NCBI GenBank assembly: GCA_964449565.1
Contig: CAYUZB010000007.1
Span: forward strand, 1 to 64,000
Length of the DNA: 64,000 nt
DNA from: Granulosicoccus sp964449565
Lineage (GTDB): Bacteria > Pseudomonadota > Gammaproteobacteria > Granulosicoccales > Granulosicoccaceae
Direction of reading: 5' to 3'
Below the pieces are notes generated by a model that worked only from the letters and a program-made list of their open reading frames with translations, was not told the origin of the DNA and did not search any database. Numbering within the stretch: the stretch's first letter is position 1; each line of letters opens with the position of its first letter. Below are positions 17,654 to 25,881 of this stretch, piece after piece. A program made the translations under genes and the position numbers.

Positions 17654-19009
17654 ATGAGCTCACCATTTGACTATGACTTGATCGCCATTGGTGGTGGTAG
17701 TGGTGGCATTGCCACAGCCAACCGGGCAGGTAGCTACGGTGCTCGCGTCCTGCTGATAGAGGCGTCCGAAGAAATGGGCGGAACCTGTGTCAATCGTGGT
17801 TGCGTGCCGAAAAAGGTCATGTGGTATGGCGCGTCTCTATCGCAGGCCTTGAATGATGCGACCAGTTATGGGTTTGATGTGTCTGTAAGTGGTTTCAGCT
17901 GGTCCAAATTGGTCGAAAAGCGCGAAGCTTATATCAGCAATATCAATAAGGCCTACGACAAATACCTCGGTCAAAACAAGGTTGAGGCCATCACCGGATA
18001 CGCCTCCCTCTCAGATGCCAATACGGTAAAAGTGGGTGACAAGCAATACACAGCTGAACGTATTGTCATCGCAACCGGCGGTGCGCCCAGTGTCCCCGAT
18101 ATCCCTGGCAAGGAGCTCGCAGTCACCTCCGATGGTTTCTTCGAGTTCACTGAGCAGCCTGGCAAAGTGTTGGTGATTGGTGCAGGTTATATAGCGGTAG
18201 AACTCGCTGGCATGATGCAAACGCTGGGCAGCGATGTGACCTTGGCTATCCGCCATGACAAGTTTTTGCGAGGCTTTGAACCCTTGCTGCAAGATCAGCT
18301 CATGGAAGAAATGCGGGCCGAGGGTGTAACCATAGAAACTCAATTCACCACGGCTGAACTGCAGCGCAGTAAAGACAGCATTGTCGCGCTTGGAGAAAAC
18401 GGCAAGCAACTCGGTGGCTTTGATGCGGTCGTTTTTGCTGTCGGACGTTCCCCTGCGACGCAATCAATCGGTCTCGACGCAGCTGGCGTCACAACGGACA
18501 AACGCGGCTATATCCCGGTCGATAAATACCAGCAAACCAATATCCCGAGCATCTTTGCCATCGGTGATGTAACTGGTCAGGCCGAATTGACACCCGTCGC
18601 CATCGCGGCAGGCAGACGCTTGGCCGACCGGATCTATGACAAGCAGGAAGGCCGACACCTGGATTACGCACTGATCCCCACAGTGGTGTTCAGCCACCCG
18701 CCTCTGGCGACCGTCGGTATGACAGAAGATCAAGCGCGCGAAGCATTTGGCGATGAGGTGAAGGTTTATCAGGCGTCTTTCACCGCCATGTACAACGCAT
18801 TTACCGAACACAAGCCGAAAACCGCCATCAAGCTTGTGGTCACCGGCAGTGAGGAGCGGGTGGTCGGTATACATATGATCGGTCTGGCGGTCGACGAAAT
18901 ACTCCAGGGTTTTGCCGTTGCCATGCGAATGGGGGCAACGAAGAGTGACTTTGACGACACGATTGCCATACACCCGACTAGCGCCGAGGAGCTGGTTACG
19001 CTCCGCTAA
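17654..19009 (+). CDS. gor: Glutathione-disulfide reductase
   Basis: FAD-dependent disulfide reductase of 451 residues that regenerates glutathione with NADPH. Visible are the FAD motif GGGSGGIATANRAGSYGA, the redox pair in GGTCVNRGCVPKK, the second Rossmann motif GAGYIAVELAG, the 'FAIGDVTGQAELTPVAI' FAD segment and the C-terminal catalytic HPTSAEE. The region after the NADPH motif (AIRHDKFLRGFE) carries Arg residues expected for NADPH rather than NADH. Divergent from ubiA. A glutathione-dependent peroxiredoxin lies nearby. Confidence 0.95.
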   Translation: MSSPFDYDLIAIGGGSGGIATANRAGSYGARVLLIEASEEMGGTCVNRGCVPKKVMWYGASLSQALNDATSYGFDVSVSGFSWSKLVEKREAYISNINKAYDKYLGQNKVEAITGYASLSDANTVKVGDKQYTAERIVIATGGAPSVPDIPGKELAVTSDGFFEFTEQPGKVLVIGAGYIAVELAGMMQTLGSDVTLAIRHDKFLRGFEPLLQDQLMEEMRAEGVTIETQFTTAELQRSKDSIVALGENGKQLGGFDAVVFAVGRSPATQSIGLDAAGVTTDKRGYIPVDKYQQTNIPSIFAIGDVTGQAELTPVAIAAGRRLADRIYDKQEGRHLDYALIPTVVFSHPPLATVGMTEDQAREAFGDEVKVYQASFTAMYNAFTEHKPKTAIKLVVTGSEERVVGIHMIGLAVDEILQGFAVAMRMGATKSDFDDTIAIHPTSAEELVTLR

Positions 19010-19031
19010 CGCGCCCAGTGCAGTTGATTTT

Positions 19032-19079
19032 GTGATCTGTCGCACATGGCAGAGTGCGTAACCATGAGGTGCAGATCAC
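19032..19079. promoter_or_regulatory. Nested inverted repeats between gor and the pilin operon
   Basis: GTGATCTG and CAGATCAC form 8-base arms 32 bases apart, enclosing a second small inverted pair CGCAC/GTGCG. The structure could be a weak end-of-gene hairpin for gor or an operator for the pilin operon; there is no U-tract, so I cannot decide. Confidence 0.35.
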
Positions 19080-19200
19080 GCTGCGCTTACTTCTCTTGCG
19101 TGGATGATTTAACCGAACCAGTTCACGGCCGCTAACAGATGCATTGGGGCCATCGTGGAATGCGGTGGCAGGCAACGGTGGTATGAGCAAGGGTGCGCGG

Positions 19201-19746
19201 ATGACAATCGTAGACACACAGGGGATGCGCCAGAAGGGCTTCTCTCTCCTGGAGTTGCTGATCACGATAGGGATAGCAGGAATATTGCTGGGCCTCGCGG
19301 TGCCTTCATTTTCGACGTTTCTCGATGATTCGAAAGTTTCTTCAGTGACCAACAACCTTGTCTACGCACTTCAGACGGCCCGATCCGAATCCATCAAGCG
19401 TTCAAGCGCTGTGGTTTTATGTCCCAGTACCAACGCAACGACAACAAACCCCACATGTAATGGCGGTTATGGTGATGGTTGGGTTGTATTCGCCGATGAT
19501 GACGCTAGCGGCGCGCGGAACGGTACTGAGGAAATTATTCTTCAGGTTGAGTCGCAGCCCGGTGGATTCAGTTTCATTCCTGATGCGGCGTTTACCAATC
19601 GTGTTTTCTTCGGAGATACCGGATCTAGTACCAACTCCACAGGCGTACCCTTGTCTGGTCAGATCCAAATTTCCTTCGCTGGCAGCAGTGAGGTACGTAA
19701 TGTACTGATCGCGGCCAATGGTCGAATCAGTTCAGAGACTCCATGA
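19201..19746 (+). CDS. fimT: Type IV minor pilin, GspH/FimT family
   Basis: Pseudopilin of 181 residues in the initiation complex of type IV pili. The prepilin peptidase site is QKG|FSLLELLITIGIAGILLGLAVPSF-type: Gly at -1, Phe at +1 and Glu at +5, followed by the hydrophobic helix. A Cys pair in the C-terminal globular part (LCPST, PTCNG) may be a disulfide. Three in-frame starts are possible (19183, 19201, 19225); I use the middle one, but the leader length is uncertain. First gene of a five-gene minor-pilin operon; its stop overlaps the pilV start (ATGA). Confidence 0.88.
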   Translation: MTIVDTQGMRQKGFSLLELLITIGIAGILLGLAVPSFSTFLDDSKVSSVTNNLVYALQTARSESIKRSSAVVLCPSTNATTTNPTCNGGYGDGWVVFADDDASGARNGTEEIILQVESQPGGFSFIPDAAFTNRVFFGDTGSSTNSTGVPLSGQIQISFAGSSEVRNVLIAANGRISSETP

Positions 19747-20312
19747 TGCGACAATTTCCTCATTATAAAAAACATCAACGTGGTGTTGGCATCATCGAGG
19801 TTCTGGTGGCCTTGGTGGTTGTATCCCTGGGGGTACTTGGTATGGCCAACCTGCAATTGACAGGCATCAAGCACAGCAATAGCGGTTATAACCGTGCCAA
19901 AGCGCTGATGGTGGCTGGCAGTATTACCTCGCGTATGCGCGCCAATCGAGCCGGTGTGCTGGCAGGAAACTATAACGCCTATAGCTTCACTTCGAGTGAA
20001 ACTACCTGTTCAGTCAGGCCCAATCCATATTGTCAGACCTTGGGAACAACTGCTGCCCAAAGTTGCTCGGTAGAGCAGCTTGCCACCTATGATCTTTTCA
20101 GTGCTTCCTGTGGCAACTGGGGCGCAACCGAGAATGCTGATGGCGGTGTGCAGGATTACTTGCCGCTCGGTGCCACATTGGATGTCAATTGTGACGATGC
20201 AACTTGCACCCCAATGTCAACGTATACAGTCGCTGTCACCTGGCCGGAATCGCAGAATGCATCGAATGATGCGGATTCAACGCACCGTGTACAAATCAGG
20301 TTCCGACCATGA
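19743..20312 (+). CDS. pilV: Type IV minor pilin PilV
   Basis: A 189-residue minor pilin. The leader ends in QRG, followed by VGIIEVLVALVVVSLGVLG with Glu at +5, and the 'MANLQLTGIKHSNSGYNRAKA' segment typical of PilV follows. C-terminal domain contains several Cys. Coupled by 4-base overlaps to fimT upstream and pilW downstream. PilV, PilW and PilX form the tip or priming complex of the pilus. Confidence 0.9.
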   Translation: MMRQFPHYKKHQRGVGIIEVLVALVVVSLGVLGMANLQLTGIKHSNSGYNRAKALMVAGSITSRMRANRAGVLAGNYNAYSFTSSETTCSVRPNPYCQTLGTTAAQSCSVEQLATYDLFSASCGNWGATENADGGVQDYLPLGATLDVNCDDATCTPMSTYTVAVTWPESQNASNDADSTHRVQIRFRP

Positions 20313-20995
20313 GCAATAAACATCGCCAAAGTGGTTTATCTCTGATCGAGCTGATGATCGGCATGGTGTTGGGCTTGATCGTTATTGCAGCGGTTATCAA
20401 CGTTTATACGGGTTCAAGCCGCTCTTCAAAATTTACTACAGGCTTGCAAACCATGCAGGAGAATGGCCGCTATGGTTTGTCAGTGCTACAACGAGAATTT
20501 CGGCTAGCTGGCTATTCGCCTAGCGGCAACATTCAAACAATCAATCTTGGCAGTAGCTCGGATACCGCTATAACAGTGACAACGACTGCGGCTTACGATT
20601 GCAACGGACGCGATACAGTAGCAACGGGTGGTATTGCTGAGAACACTTATGCACTGAATGTTGATAACGAGCTGGTTTGTACGGGCAACGTTGTACCGAC
20701 GGCGATGCCTGTTGTTGAAGGTGTAGAGGCATTTCGTGTCTTGTATGGGCTTGACACTGATGGGGATCCGGACACGGATGAGCCACAGCGGTATGTCCCG
20801 TATGCATCAGTGTCGGATGTCTCAGAGATTGCAGCGCTGCGATTTGCCTTGCTCGTCAATTCCGGCACGTCGATACGCAGTCGCGTCCGCAATGAAACAC
20901 ATGTCGTGTTGGATCAGGAAGTTACCAGTAACGATCGTTTTGCCCGCGAAGTCTTTACGACAACCGTAAAGCTGCGTAATCGTCGTGAAAACTAG
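20309..20995 (+). CDS. pilW: Type IV minor pilin PilW
   Basis: A 228-residue minor pilin: leader MSNKHRQSG, cleavage before LSLIELMIGMVLGLIVIAAV with Glu at +5, then the PilW-type 'QTMQENGRYGLSVLQREFRLAGY' segment. Shorter than many PilW proteins (around 270-350 residues). Start overlaps the pilV stop by four bases. Works with PilV and PilX at the pilus tip. Confidence 0.9.
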   Translation: MSNKHRQSGLSLIELMIGMVLGLIVIAAVINVYTGSSRSSKFTTGLQTMQENGRYGLSVLQREFRLAGYSPSGNIQTINLGSSSDTAITVTTTAAYDCNGRDTVATGGIAENTYALNVDNELVCTGNVVPTAMPVVEGVEAFRVLYGLDTDGDPDTDEPQRYVPYASVSDVSEIAALRFALLVNSGTSIRSRVRNETHVVLDQEVTSNDRFAREVFTTTVKLRNRREN

Positions 20996-21019
20996 AACAA
21001 GATAAACGCGAGGGTGGTG

Positions 21020-21556
21020 ATGATAAAAACCAGACAAAAGCAGGAAGGTGTTGCACTGGTAGTAAGCCTCGTGCTGCTGGTCGCAGTGACCATTCTGGGT
21101 ATTACGACCTTGTCCGGTACCCGCCTGAATCACAAGATCACCAGTAACTCGCAAAACAAGGCCATTGCCTTCGAGGTTGCCGAATCTGGTCTTGCAGCAG
21201 TTTGGCGTCAGGATTACTTGTTGGCGTCGATCAAGGATAGCAGTAATGCCTTGAACGATCCGGTTCCACTTGTGCGCCCTGACGCTGATACCGGCATGAA
21301 TACAGAGTTTGATATCACTGGCGGCCATGGCTCAACTGATATCGAGGGTGTATTGACGGTTCAGTATTGTGGGGAAGGTCAGCCTGTGGGCTCCAGTTTG
21401 AACGCTGATAAATCGAATCCAGGAACGGTCTATCTGCTGGTTGACGTAAACAGTGTTGCCACAATAAACAATACTGCGACACAAGCAGATCACGTTCAGC
21501 GAGCTGGGATTTCATCACCTAGTACTGGTCGTACAGGTGCTTGCACTACTCGTTAA
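21020..21556 (+). CDS. pilX: Type IV minor pilin PilX
   Basis: A 178-residue PilX-type pilin. The leader is MIKTRQKQEG, followed by VALVVSLVLLVAVTILGITTLSG; as in other PilX proteins, Glu +5 is missing. The 'NHKITSNSQNKAIAFEVAESGLAA' region is diagnostic. The ATG at 21020 has GAGGGTGG upstream, so I prefer it over two in-frame GTGs six and three bases earlier. In most gammaproteobacteria the next gene is the large adhesin/regulator pilY1; here pilE follows directly, 47 bases later. Confidence 0.88.
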   Translation: MIKTRQKQEGVALVVSLVLLVAVTILGITTLSGTRLNHKITSNSQNKAIAFEVAESGLAAVWRQDYLLASIKDSSNALNDPVPLVRPDADTGMNTEFDITGGHGSTDIEGVLTVQYCGEGQPVGSSLNADKSNPGTVYLLVDVNSVATINNTATQADHVQRAGISSPSTGRTGACTTR

Positions 21557-21603
21557 TAATACGTCGTTAACCAATTCTCGACGAGGCTTGTCAAGGACAA
21601 AAA

Positions 21604-22032
21604 ATGTTGAATAAAAGTAAAAATGACAAAGGCTTTACACTAATTGAATTGATGATAACGATCGGTATCATCGGTATTCTTCTCGCCGTAGCCATACCTA
21701 GCTATTCGTCCTATTTGCAGGATTCGCGCAGAACGGATGCGGTTACCGTATTACTTGAAGTTGCCGGAGAACAGGAACGTTTCTTTGCGGAGAACAACAG
21801 TTACGCGGCGACTATGGCAGATCTTGGCTATGGCACCGGTACGCAGAACAGCTACGCATCGCAAGAAGGTCATTACAATGTGTCGGTATCTGCTCAAACT
21901 GCCAGGACTTACACGCTGACGGCTACCCCAGTGGCAAACGGCGCACAAGCTAGCGATGCGTGCGGCAATTTCATGGTAACCAGCACTGGTGGCAGGTCGG
22001 TTACGGGCACTGCGACAGATTGCTGGCGATAA
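21604..22032 (+). CDS. pilE: Type IV minor pilin PilE
   Basis: A 142-residue pilin with leader MLNKSKNDKG and mature start FTLIELMITIGIIGILLAVA, Glu at +5. The globular domain carries the PilE pattern 'YLQDSRRTDAVTVLLEVAGEQERFFAENNSYA' in parts, and a C-terminal Cys pair (DACGN, TDCWR) that forms the D-loop disulfide of this family. Last gene of the operon and followed by a good terminator. Confidence 0.92.
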   Translation: MLNKSKNDKGFTLIELMITIGIIGILLAVAIPSYSSYLQDSRRTDAVTVLLEVAGEQERFFAENNSYAATMADLGYGTGTQNSYASQEGHYNVSVSAQTARTYTLTATPVANGAQASDACGNFMVTSTGGRSVTGTATDCWR

Positions 22033-22039
22033 GATTCCC

Positions 22040-22064
22040 GGGCCTCACAGGAGGCCCTTGTTTT
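22040..22064 (+). terminator. Rho-independent terminator of the minor pilin operon
   Basis: GGGCCTC and GAGGCCC form a 7-base-pair GC-rich stem with a four-base loop, followed by TTGTTTT, eight bases after the pilE stop and just before the convergent ABC-F gene end. Confidence 0.85.
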
Positions 22065-22069
22065 GCGCC

Positions 22070-23662
22070 TCAAACGATTCCCTGGCTCTCCAGATATTCC
22101 TCATAGTTACCGCGATAGTCAGTAATACCGTTCTCTGAGAGTTCCACGACACGGTTGGCCAGTGAGCTGACGAATTCACGATCGTGGCTGACGAAAATAA
22201 CGGTACCCTGGTAAAGATCAACCGCCAGGTTCAACGATTCGATCGATTCCATATCCAGATGATTTGTCGGTTCGTCGAGGATCATCACATTCGGTGATTG
22301 CAACATCATCTTGCCGAACAACAGTCTCCCTTGTTCACCGCCAGAAACCACATTGACGGGCTTTTTGATGTCGTCCTTACCGAACAAGAGTCGGCCGAGA
22401 ATGCCACGGATTTCCTGTTCATCGTGGTTCTCATTGCCCCACTGGCTCATCCAGTCAAAGATCGGTACCGGTTTGGAAAAATCTTCGGCATGATCTTGTG
22501 CGAAATAGCCAATTTTGGCATTCTCAGCCCATTTGATCGAGCCTGATGACTGCTCCAGTGCGCTGGCCAGAAGCCGTACCAGGGTTGTCTTGCCGATACC
22601 ATTCGGGCCGATGACGGCGACCTTGTCACCCGCTTCGAGCATAAGATTAAGGTTCTTCAGAACATCAAGATTCTCGTAGGAGTGACTGAGGTTCTCCAGC
22701 TCCACAGCGTTTCTGAAGAGCTTCTTTTCCATATCAAAGCGGATATAAGGATTTTGCCGGCTCGATGGTTTCATCTTCTCGATGGACAGTTTCTCGATCT
22801 GTTTCTGTCGAGATGTCGCCTGACGCGCCTTTGATTTGTTCGCCTTAAAGCGCTGAACAAAGGCCTGAAGATCAGCGACCTGGGCTTTCTTCTTGGCGTT
22901 GTCCGCATACTGACGCTCGCGAGCCTGCGTCGATGCCAGCATGAAGTCGTCATAGTTACCGGGATAGATCTTGATCTCGCCATAATCAAGGTCAGCCATG
23001 TGGGTACAGACGCTATTAAGAAAATGACGATCATGTGAAATGATGATCATCGTACTGTTTCTTTCGTTAAGCACACCTTCCAACCAACGAATCGTGTTGA
23101 TGTCGAGATTGTTGGTAGGCTCATCGAGTAACAACAAATCCGGATCAGCAAACAGGGCTTGTACGAGTAGTACTCTGAGTTTGTCTCCCGGCGCGACTTC
23201 ACTCATCTTCACGGTGTGTTGTTCCAAAGGAATGGAGGCGCCGAGCAGCAATTCGCCAGCACGTGCTTCAGCGGAGTAGCCGTCAAGTTCAGCGAACTGA
23301 ACTTCAAGTTCCGCCACACGCATACCATCGTCTTCGCTCATTTCGGGCATCGCATAGATACGATCGCGTTCTTCCTTGATGGTCCAGAGTTCCTGATGTC
23401 CCATGATGACGGTGTCGAGAACAGTAAATTCTTCATAGCCGAACTGATCCTGCTTGAGCATCGCCATGCGGACATCGGGCAACAAGGTGACCGTGCCTGA
23501 CGTTGACTCGAGGTCGCCGCCGAGAATTTTCATGAAGGTAGACTTGCCACTGCCGTTGGCACCGATCAGGCCATAGCGATTGCCTTCGCCAAACTTGATG
23601 GAGACATTTTCGAACAGGGGTTTGGCGCCAAACTGGATGGTGAGATTTGCTGTTGAGATCAC
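22070..23662 (-). CDS. ybiT: ABC-F ribosome-associated ATPase, YbiT type
   Basis: Soluble ABC-F protein with two nucleotide-binding domains and no membrane segment, expected to act on the ribosome. Walker A motifs are GANGSGKST and GPNGIGKTT, Walker B motifs LLLLDEPTNNLD and VMILDEPTNHLD, and the linker (ARQATSRQKQIEKLSIEKMK) is the P-site tRNA interaction region. The sequence matches E. coli YbiT almost throughout. I start it at a GTG (VISTANLTIQFGAKPLF), where homologues begin, rather than at an in-frame ATG 36 bases upstream. Divergent from the EamA genes. Confidence 0.92.
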   Translation of the reverse strand: MISTANLTIQFGAKPLFENVSIKFGEGNRYGLIGANGSGKSTFMKILGGDLESTSGTVTLLPDVRMAMLKQDQFGYEEFTVLDTVIMGHQELWTIKEERDRIYAMPEMSEDDGMRVAELEVQFAELDGYSAEARAGELLLGASIPLEQHTVKMSEVAPGDKLRVLLVQALFADPDLLLLDEPTNNLDINTIRWLEGVLNERNSTMIIISHDRHFLNSVCTHMADLDYGEIKIYPGNYDDFMLASTQARERQYADNAKKKAQVADLQAFVQRFKANKSKARQATSRQKQIEKLSIEKMKPSSRQNPYIRFDMEKKLFRNAVELENLSHSYENLDVLKNLNLMLEAGDKVAVIGPNGIGKTTLVRLLASALEQSSGSIKWAENAKIGYFAQDHAEDFSKPVPIFDWMSQWGNENHDEQEIRGILGRLLFGKDDIKKPVNVVSGGEQGRLLFGKMMLQSPNVMILDEPTNHLDMESIESLNLAVDLYQGTVIFVSHDREFVSSLANRVVELSENGITDYRGNYEEYLESQGIV

Positions 23663-23740
23663 TTGAGTGTTACTGCCGAGACAGACAAAGTCGAGCATTG
23701 TATCCTACCCATCCCGCCTGATAATCTTCTGACTGGCAAA

Positions 23741-24631
23741 ATGCCCGTGCGTCAAGGTCTCTTACCGGGGGTACTGGGCATTGTCGCGTTCGCGCTGACC
23801 TTGCCGTTTACACGAATAGCCGTGCTCGAATCGAGTCCGCTGGATGTGTTTACCCTGCGTCTTTTCATCGCCTCAGCAGTCGCGGCTCTCGTATTGTGGC
23901 TGGCTCGAACGCCATTCCCACCGCGCCAGACTTGGCTGATGCTCAGCCTGGTTGTGCTCGGTGTGGTGTTCGGATTCCCGCTGTTTACGTCACTGGCCAT
24001 GCGCAGCGAAGCCTCGGCTCACGGTGGGGTCGTACTCGGCATCCTGCCTCTGGCAACCGCCTTGGCGGCTAACGTCATGCACAGGGAAAGGCCAACAGCT
24101 GCATTCTGGGTGACTGCACTGGTTGGCAGTACTCTGGTCGTAGTGTTTTCTCTGACAGGGGGCGCAGCCGCTACAGGTGTCGGCATCAGTCACGGCGATA
24201 TCTATCTTTTTCTGGCGATAGTGTCGGCGAGCATTGGCTATGCTGCAGGCGGTGGTTTGTCGCGGATATTGCCAGCCTGGCAGGTCATCAGTTGGGCACT
24301 AGCCGTATCTCTGCCGGCAGGTTTGCTACTGCTCCTTACTGTCGATTTCGCGAGCCTGCGCCAATCGGATTCCGCTTTCAAGCTCACAGGCTCCCTTTTA
24401 TATCTGGGACTCATCAGTCAGTACGGTGGTTTTCTACTCTGGTATCGCGCATTGGCTCTCGATGGCGTAGCCCGTGCCAGTCAGATCCAGTTGTCGCAGC
24501 CTTTCCTGACGCTTATTGGTGCCTGGCTGTTGTTGGGTGAGTCAATCGATGTCGTCACGATCGTGTTCGCCGTACTTATTCTGTTGACCATCGTGATATC
24601 CCGACAAGTCAGGATTGTCCAGCCGTCATGA
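23741..24631 (+). CDS. EamA/DMT-family exporter 1
   Basis: Ten-helix drug/metabolite transporter with two EamA repeats, probably exporting amino acids or other small metabolites; substrate unknown. The first helix begins at GLLPGVLGIVAFALT and the end of the second repeat reads 'QIQLSQPFLTLIGAWLLLGE', typical of the family. I use the ATG at 23741; an in-frame TTG at 23663 would add 26 residues with no conserved feature and abut the divergent YbiT start. Its stop overlaps the start of the second exporter gene, so the two are co-translated and may form a heteromer. Confidence 0.85.
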   Translation: MPVRQGLLPGVLGIVAFALTLPFTRIAVLESSPLDVFTLRLFIASAVAALVLWLARTPFPPRQTWLMLSLVVLGVVFGFPLFTSLAMRSEASAHGGVVLGILPLATALAANVMHRERPTAAFWVTALVGSTLVVVFSLTGGAAATGVGISHGDIYLFLAIVSASIGYAAGGGLSRILPAWQVISWALAVSLPAGLLLLLTVDFASLRQSDSAFKLTGSLLYLGLISQYGGFLLWYRALALDGVARASQIQLSQPFLTLIGAWLLLGESIDVVTIVFAVLILLTIVISRQVRIVQPS

Positions 24632-25524
24632 TGATGCAAAGTAGCTTCTACTATGTGCTGGCCGTGCTCATTTGGGGTTCGACCTGGTTTGCGATTCGAT
24701 TTCAGTTAGGCGTGGTCGATGAGTCTGTCTCGCTGGTTTATCGCTTCGGACTGGCCGCCGTATTGCTGTTGGGCTGGTGCCTGCTAAGAGGCTTTTCACT
24801 GCGCTTTCGGTGGCGCGATCATATCGCGATGGCTGCTCAGGGCGCGTGCCTGTTCAGTATCAATTATCTGCTTTTCTACTGGTGTACCGGCCTTATAACT
24901 TCCGGGCTGGTGGCGGTCATTTTTTCTACCGTGATTGTCATGAATATTGTTAATGGCGCGGTGTTTTTGAAGCGCAGTATCAACCCGCTTGTGTTGCTGG
25001 CTGCAGTCATTGGGCTGATTGGTATCGTGATGGTGTTTTGGGACGAAATCAGCAGCACTCAAGACACGCGACAAGAAGATGTTCTTGTCGGTCTTGGCAT
25101 CGGCCTTGTTGCAACCTATTTCGCTTCGCTGGGTAATATTCTGTCGGCGCGTAATCAGGCAGCGGGTTTGCCCGTTATGCAAAGCAATGCAATTGGTATG
25201 GCCTATGGTGCAATTCTGATGACCTTATACGCCATGGTTACAGGCACGAGCTTCGCCATGGATTGGTCGATGCCATATATTGCATCGCTGATCTATCTCA
25301 GTGTCTTCGGTTCAATCATTGCGTTTGGCGCCTACCTTAGCTTGATCGGCCAGATTGGTGCAGATCGCGCCGCTTACGCGACGGTGTTGTTCCCGATCGT
25401 GGCGCTCTTGATCAGCAGTGTCTTCGAAGGCTTTGAGTGGACAGCGCTTTCACTGGCAGGCATGGCGCTGGTGCTTGCCGGTAATGTGTTGATCGTGGGA
25501 CGGAAAACCCTGTTACGTCGATAA
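24628..25524 (+). CDS. EamA/DMT-family exporter 2
   Basis: A 298-residue, ten-helix EamA transporter ('VLIWGSTWFAIRFQLG' at the N-terminus is the classic first-helix motif; 'LAGMALVLAGNVLIV' closes the second repeat). Overlaps the preceding EamA gene by four bases (ATGA). The two are different in sequence, so this is an operon of two subfamilies rather than a recent duplication. Substrate unknown. Confidence 0.9.
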   Translation: MMMQSSFYYVLAVLIWGSTWFAIRFQLGVVDESVSLVYRFGLAAVLLLGWCLLRGFSLRFRWRDHIAMAAQGACLFSINYLLFYWCTGLITSGLVAVIFSTVIVMNIVNGAVFLKRSINPLVLLAAVIGLIGIVMVFWDEISSTQDTRQEDVLVGLGIGLVATYFASLGNILSARNQAAGLPVMQSNAIGMAYGAILMTLYAMVTGTSFAMDWSMPYIASLIYLSVFGSIIAFGAYLSLIGQIGADRAAYATVLFPIVALLISSVFEGFEWTALSLAGMALVLAGNVLIVGRKTLLRR

Positions 25525-25539
25525 TCGATACGTCGGTTA

Positions 25540-25568
25540 CGGGCTGAGCACTTTAAGTGCCCAGCCCG
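25540..25568. terminator. Probable bidirectional terminator
   Basis: CGGGCTG pairs with CAGCCCG and, after one A/C mismatch, GCACTT with AAGTGC, giving a long hairpin between the EamA gene end (plus) and the dodecin gene end (minus). Only a short T-run (GTTTG) follows on the plus strand, so strength is uncertain. Confidence 0.65.
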
Positions 25569-25575
25569 TTTGCCA

Positions 25576-25779
25576 TCAGTCTTTCAAGATAAAAGAGACT
25601 TTCATGGTGACGCGATACTCGGCAATCTTGCCGTCATCGACTATCGCTTTTTGCTCCTTGATCCAGACACTCTTGACGTTCTTCAGGGACTTGTTGGCTC
25701 GCTTGACGCCTTGCTCAACGGCATCGTCGAATCCCTTCGTGGAAGAGGCGATAATTTCGGTGACTTTTGCTACTGACAT
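25576..25779 (-). CDS. Dodecin (flavin-binding dodecamer)
   Basis: A 67-residue protein matching the dodecin family: MSVAKVTEIIASSTKGFDDA, 'VEQGVKRANKSLKNVKSVWIKEQKA' with the conserved Trp that stacks on the flavin, and 'YRVTMKVSFIL'. Dodecins form hollow dodecamers that store riboflavin or FMN. The start is the ATG at 25779, preceded by AAAAAGGG; an in-frame ATG 39 bases upstream adds non-conserved sequence. Confidence 0.93.
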   Translation of the reverse strand: MSVAKVTEIIASSTKGFDDAVEQGVKRANKSLKNVKSVWIKEQKAIVDDGKIAEYRVTMKVSFILKD

Positions 25780-25881
25780 CGTTTTTCCCTTTTTGGATGA
25801 TAATGTTCGGAACTGCAAACTTCGGACTCAGTGTACTGAATTCTGAGGCCATAATTTAAGTTCCTGTGAGGATGCTCGACC

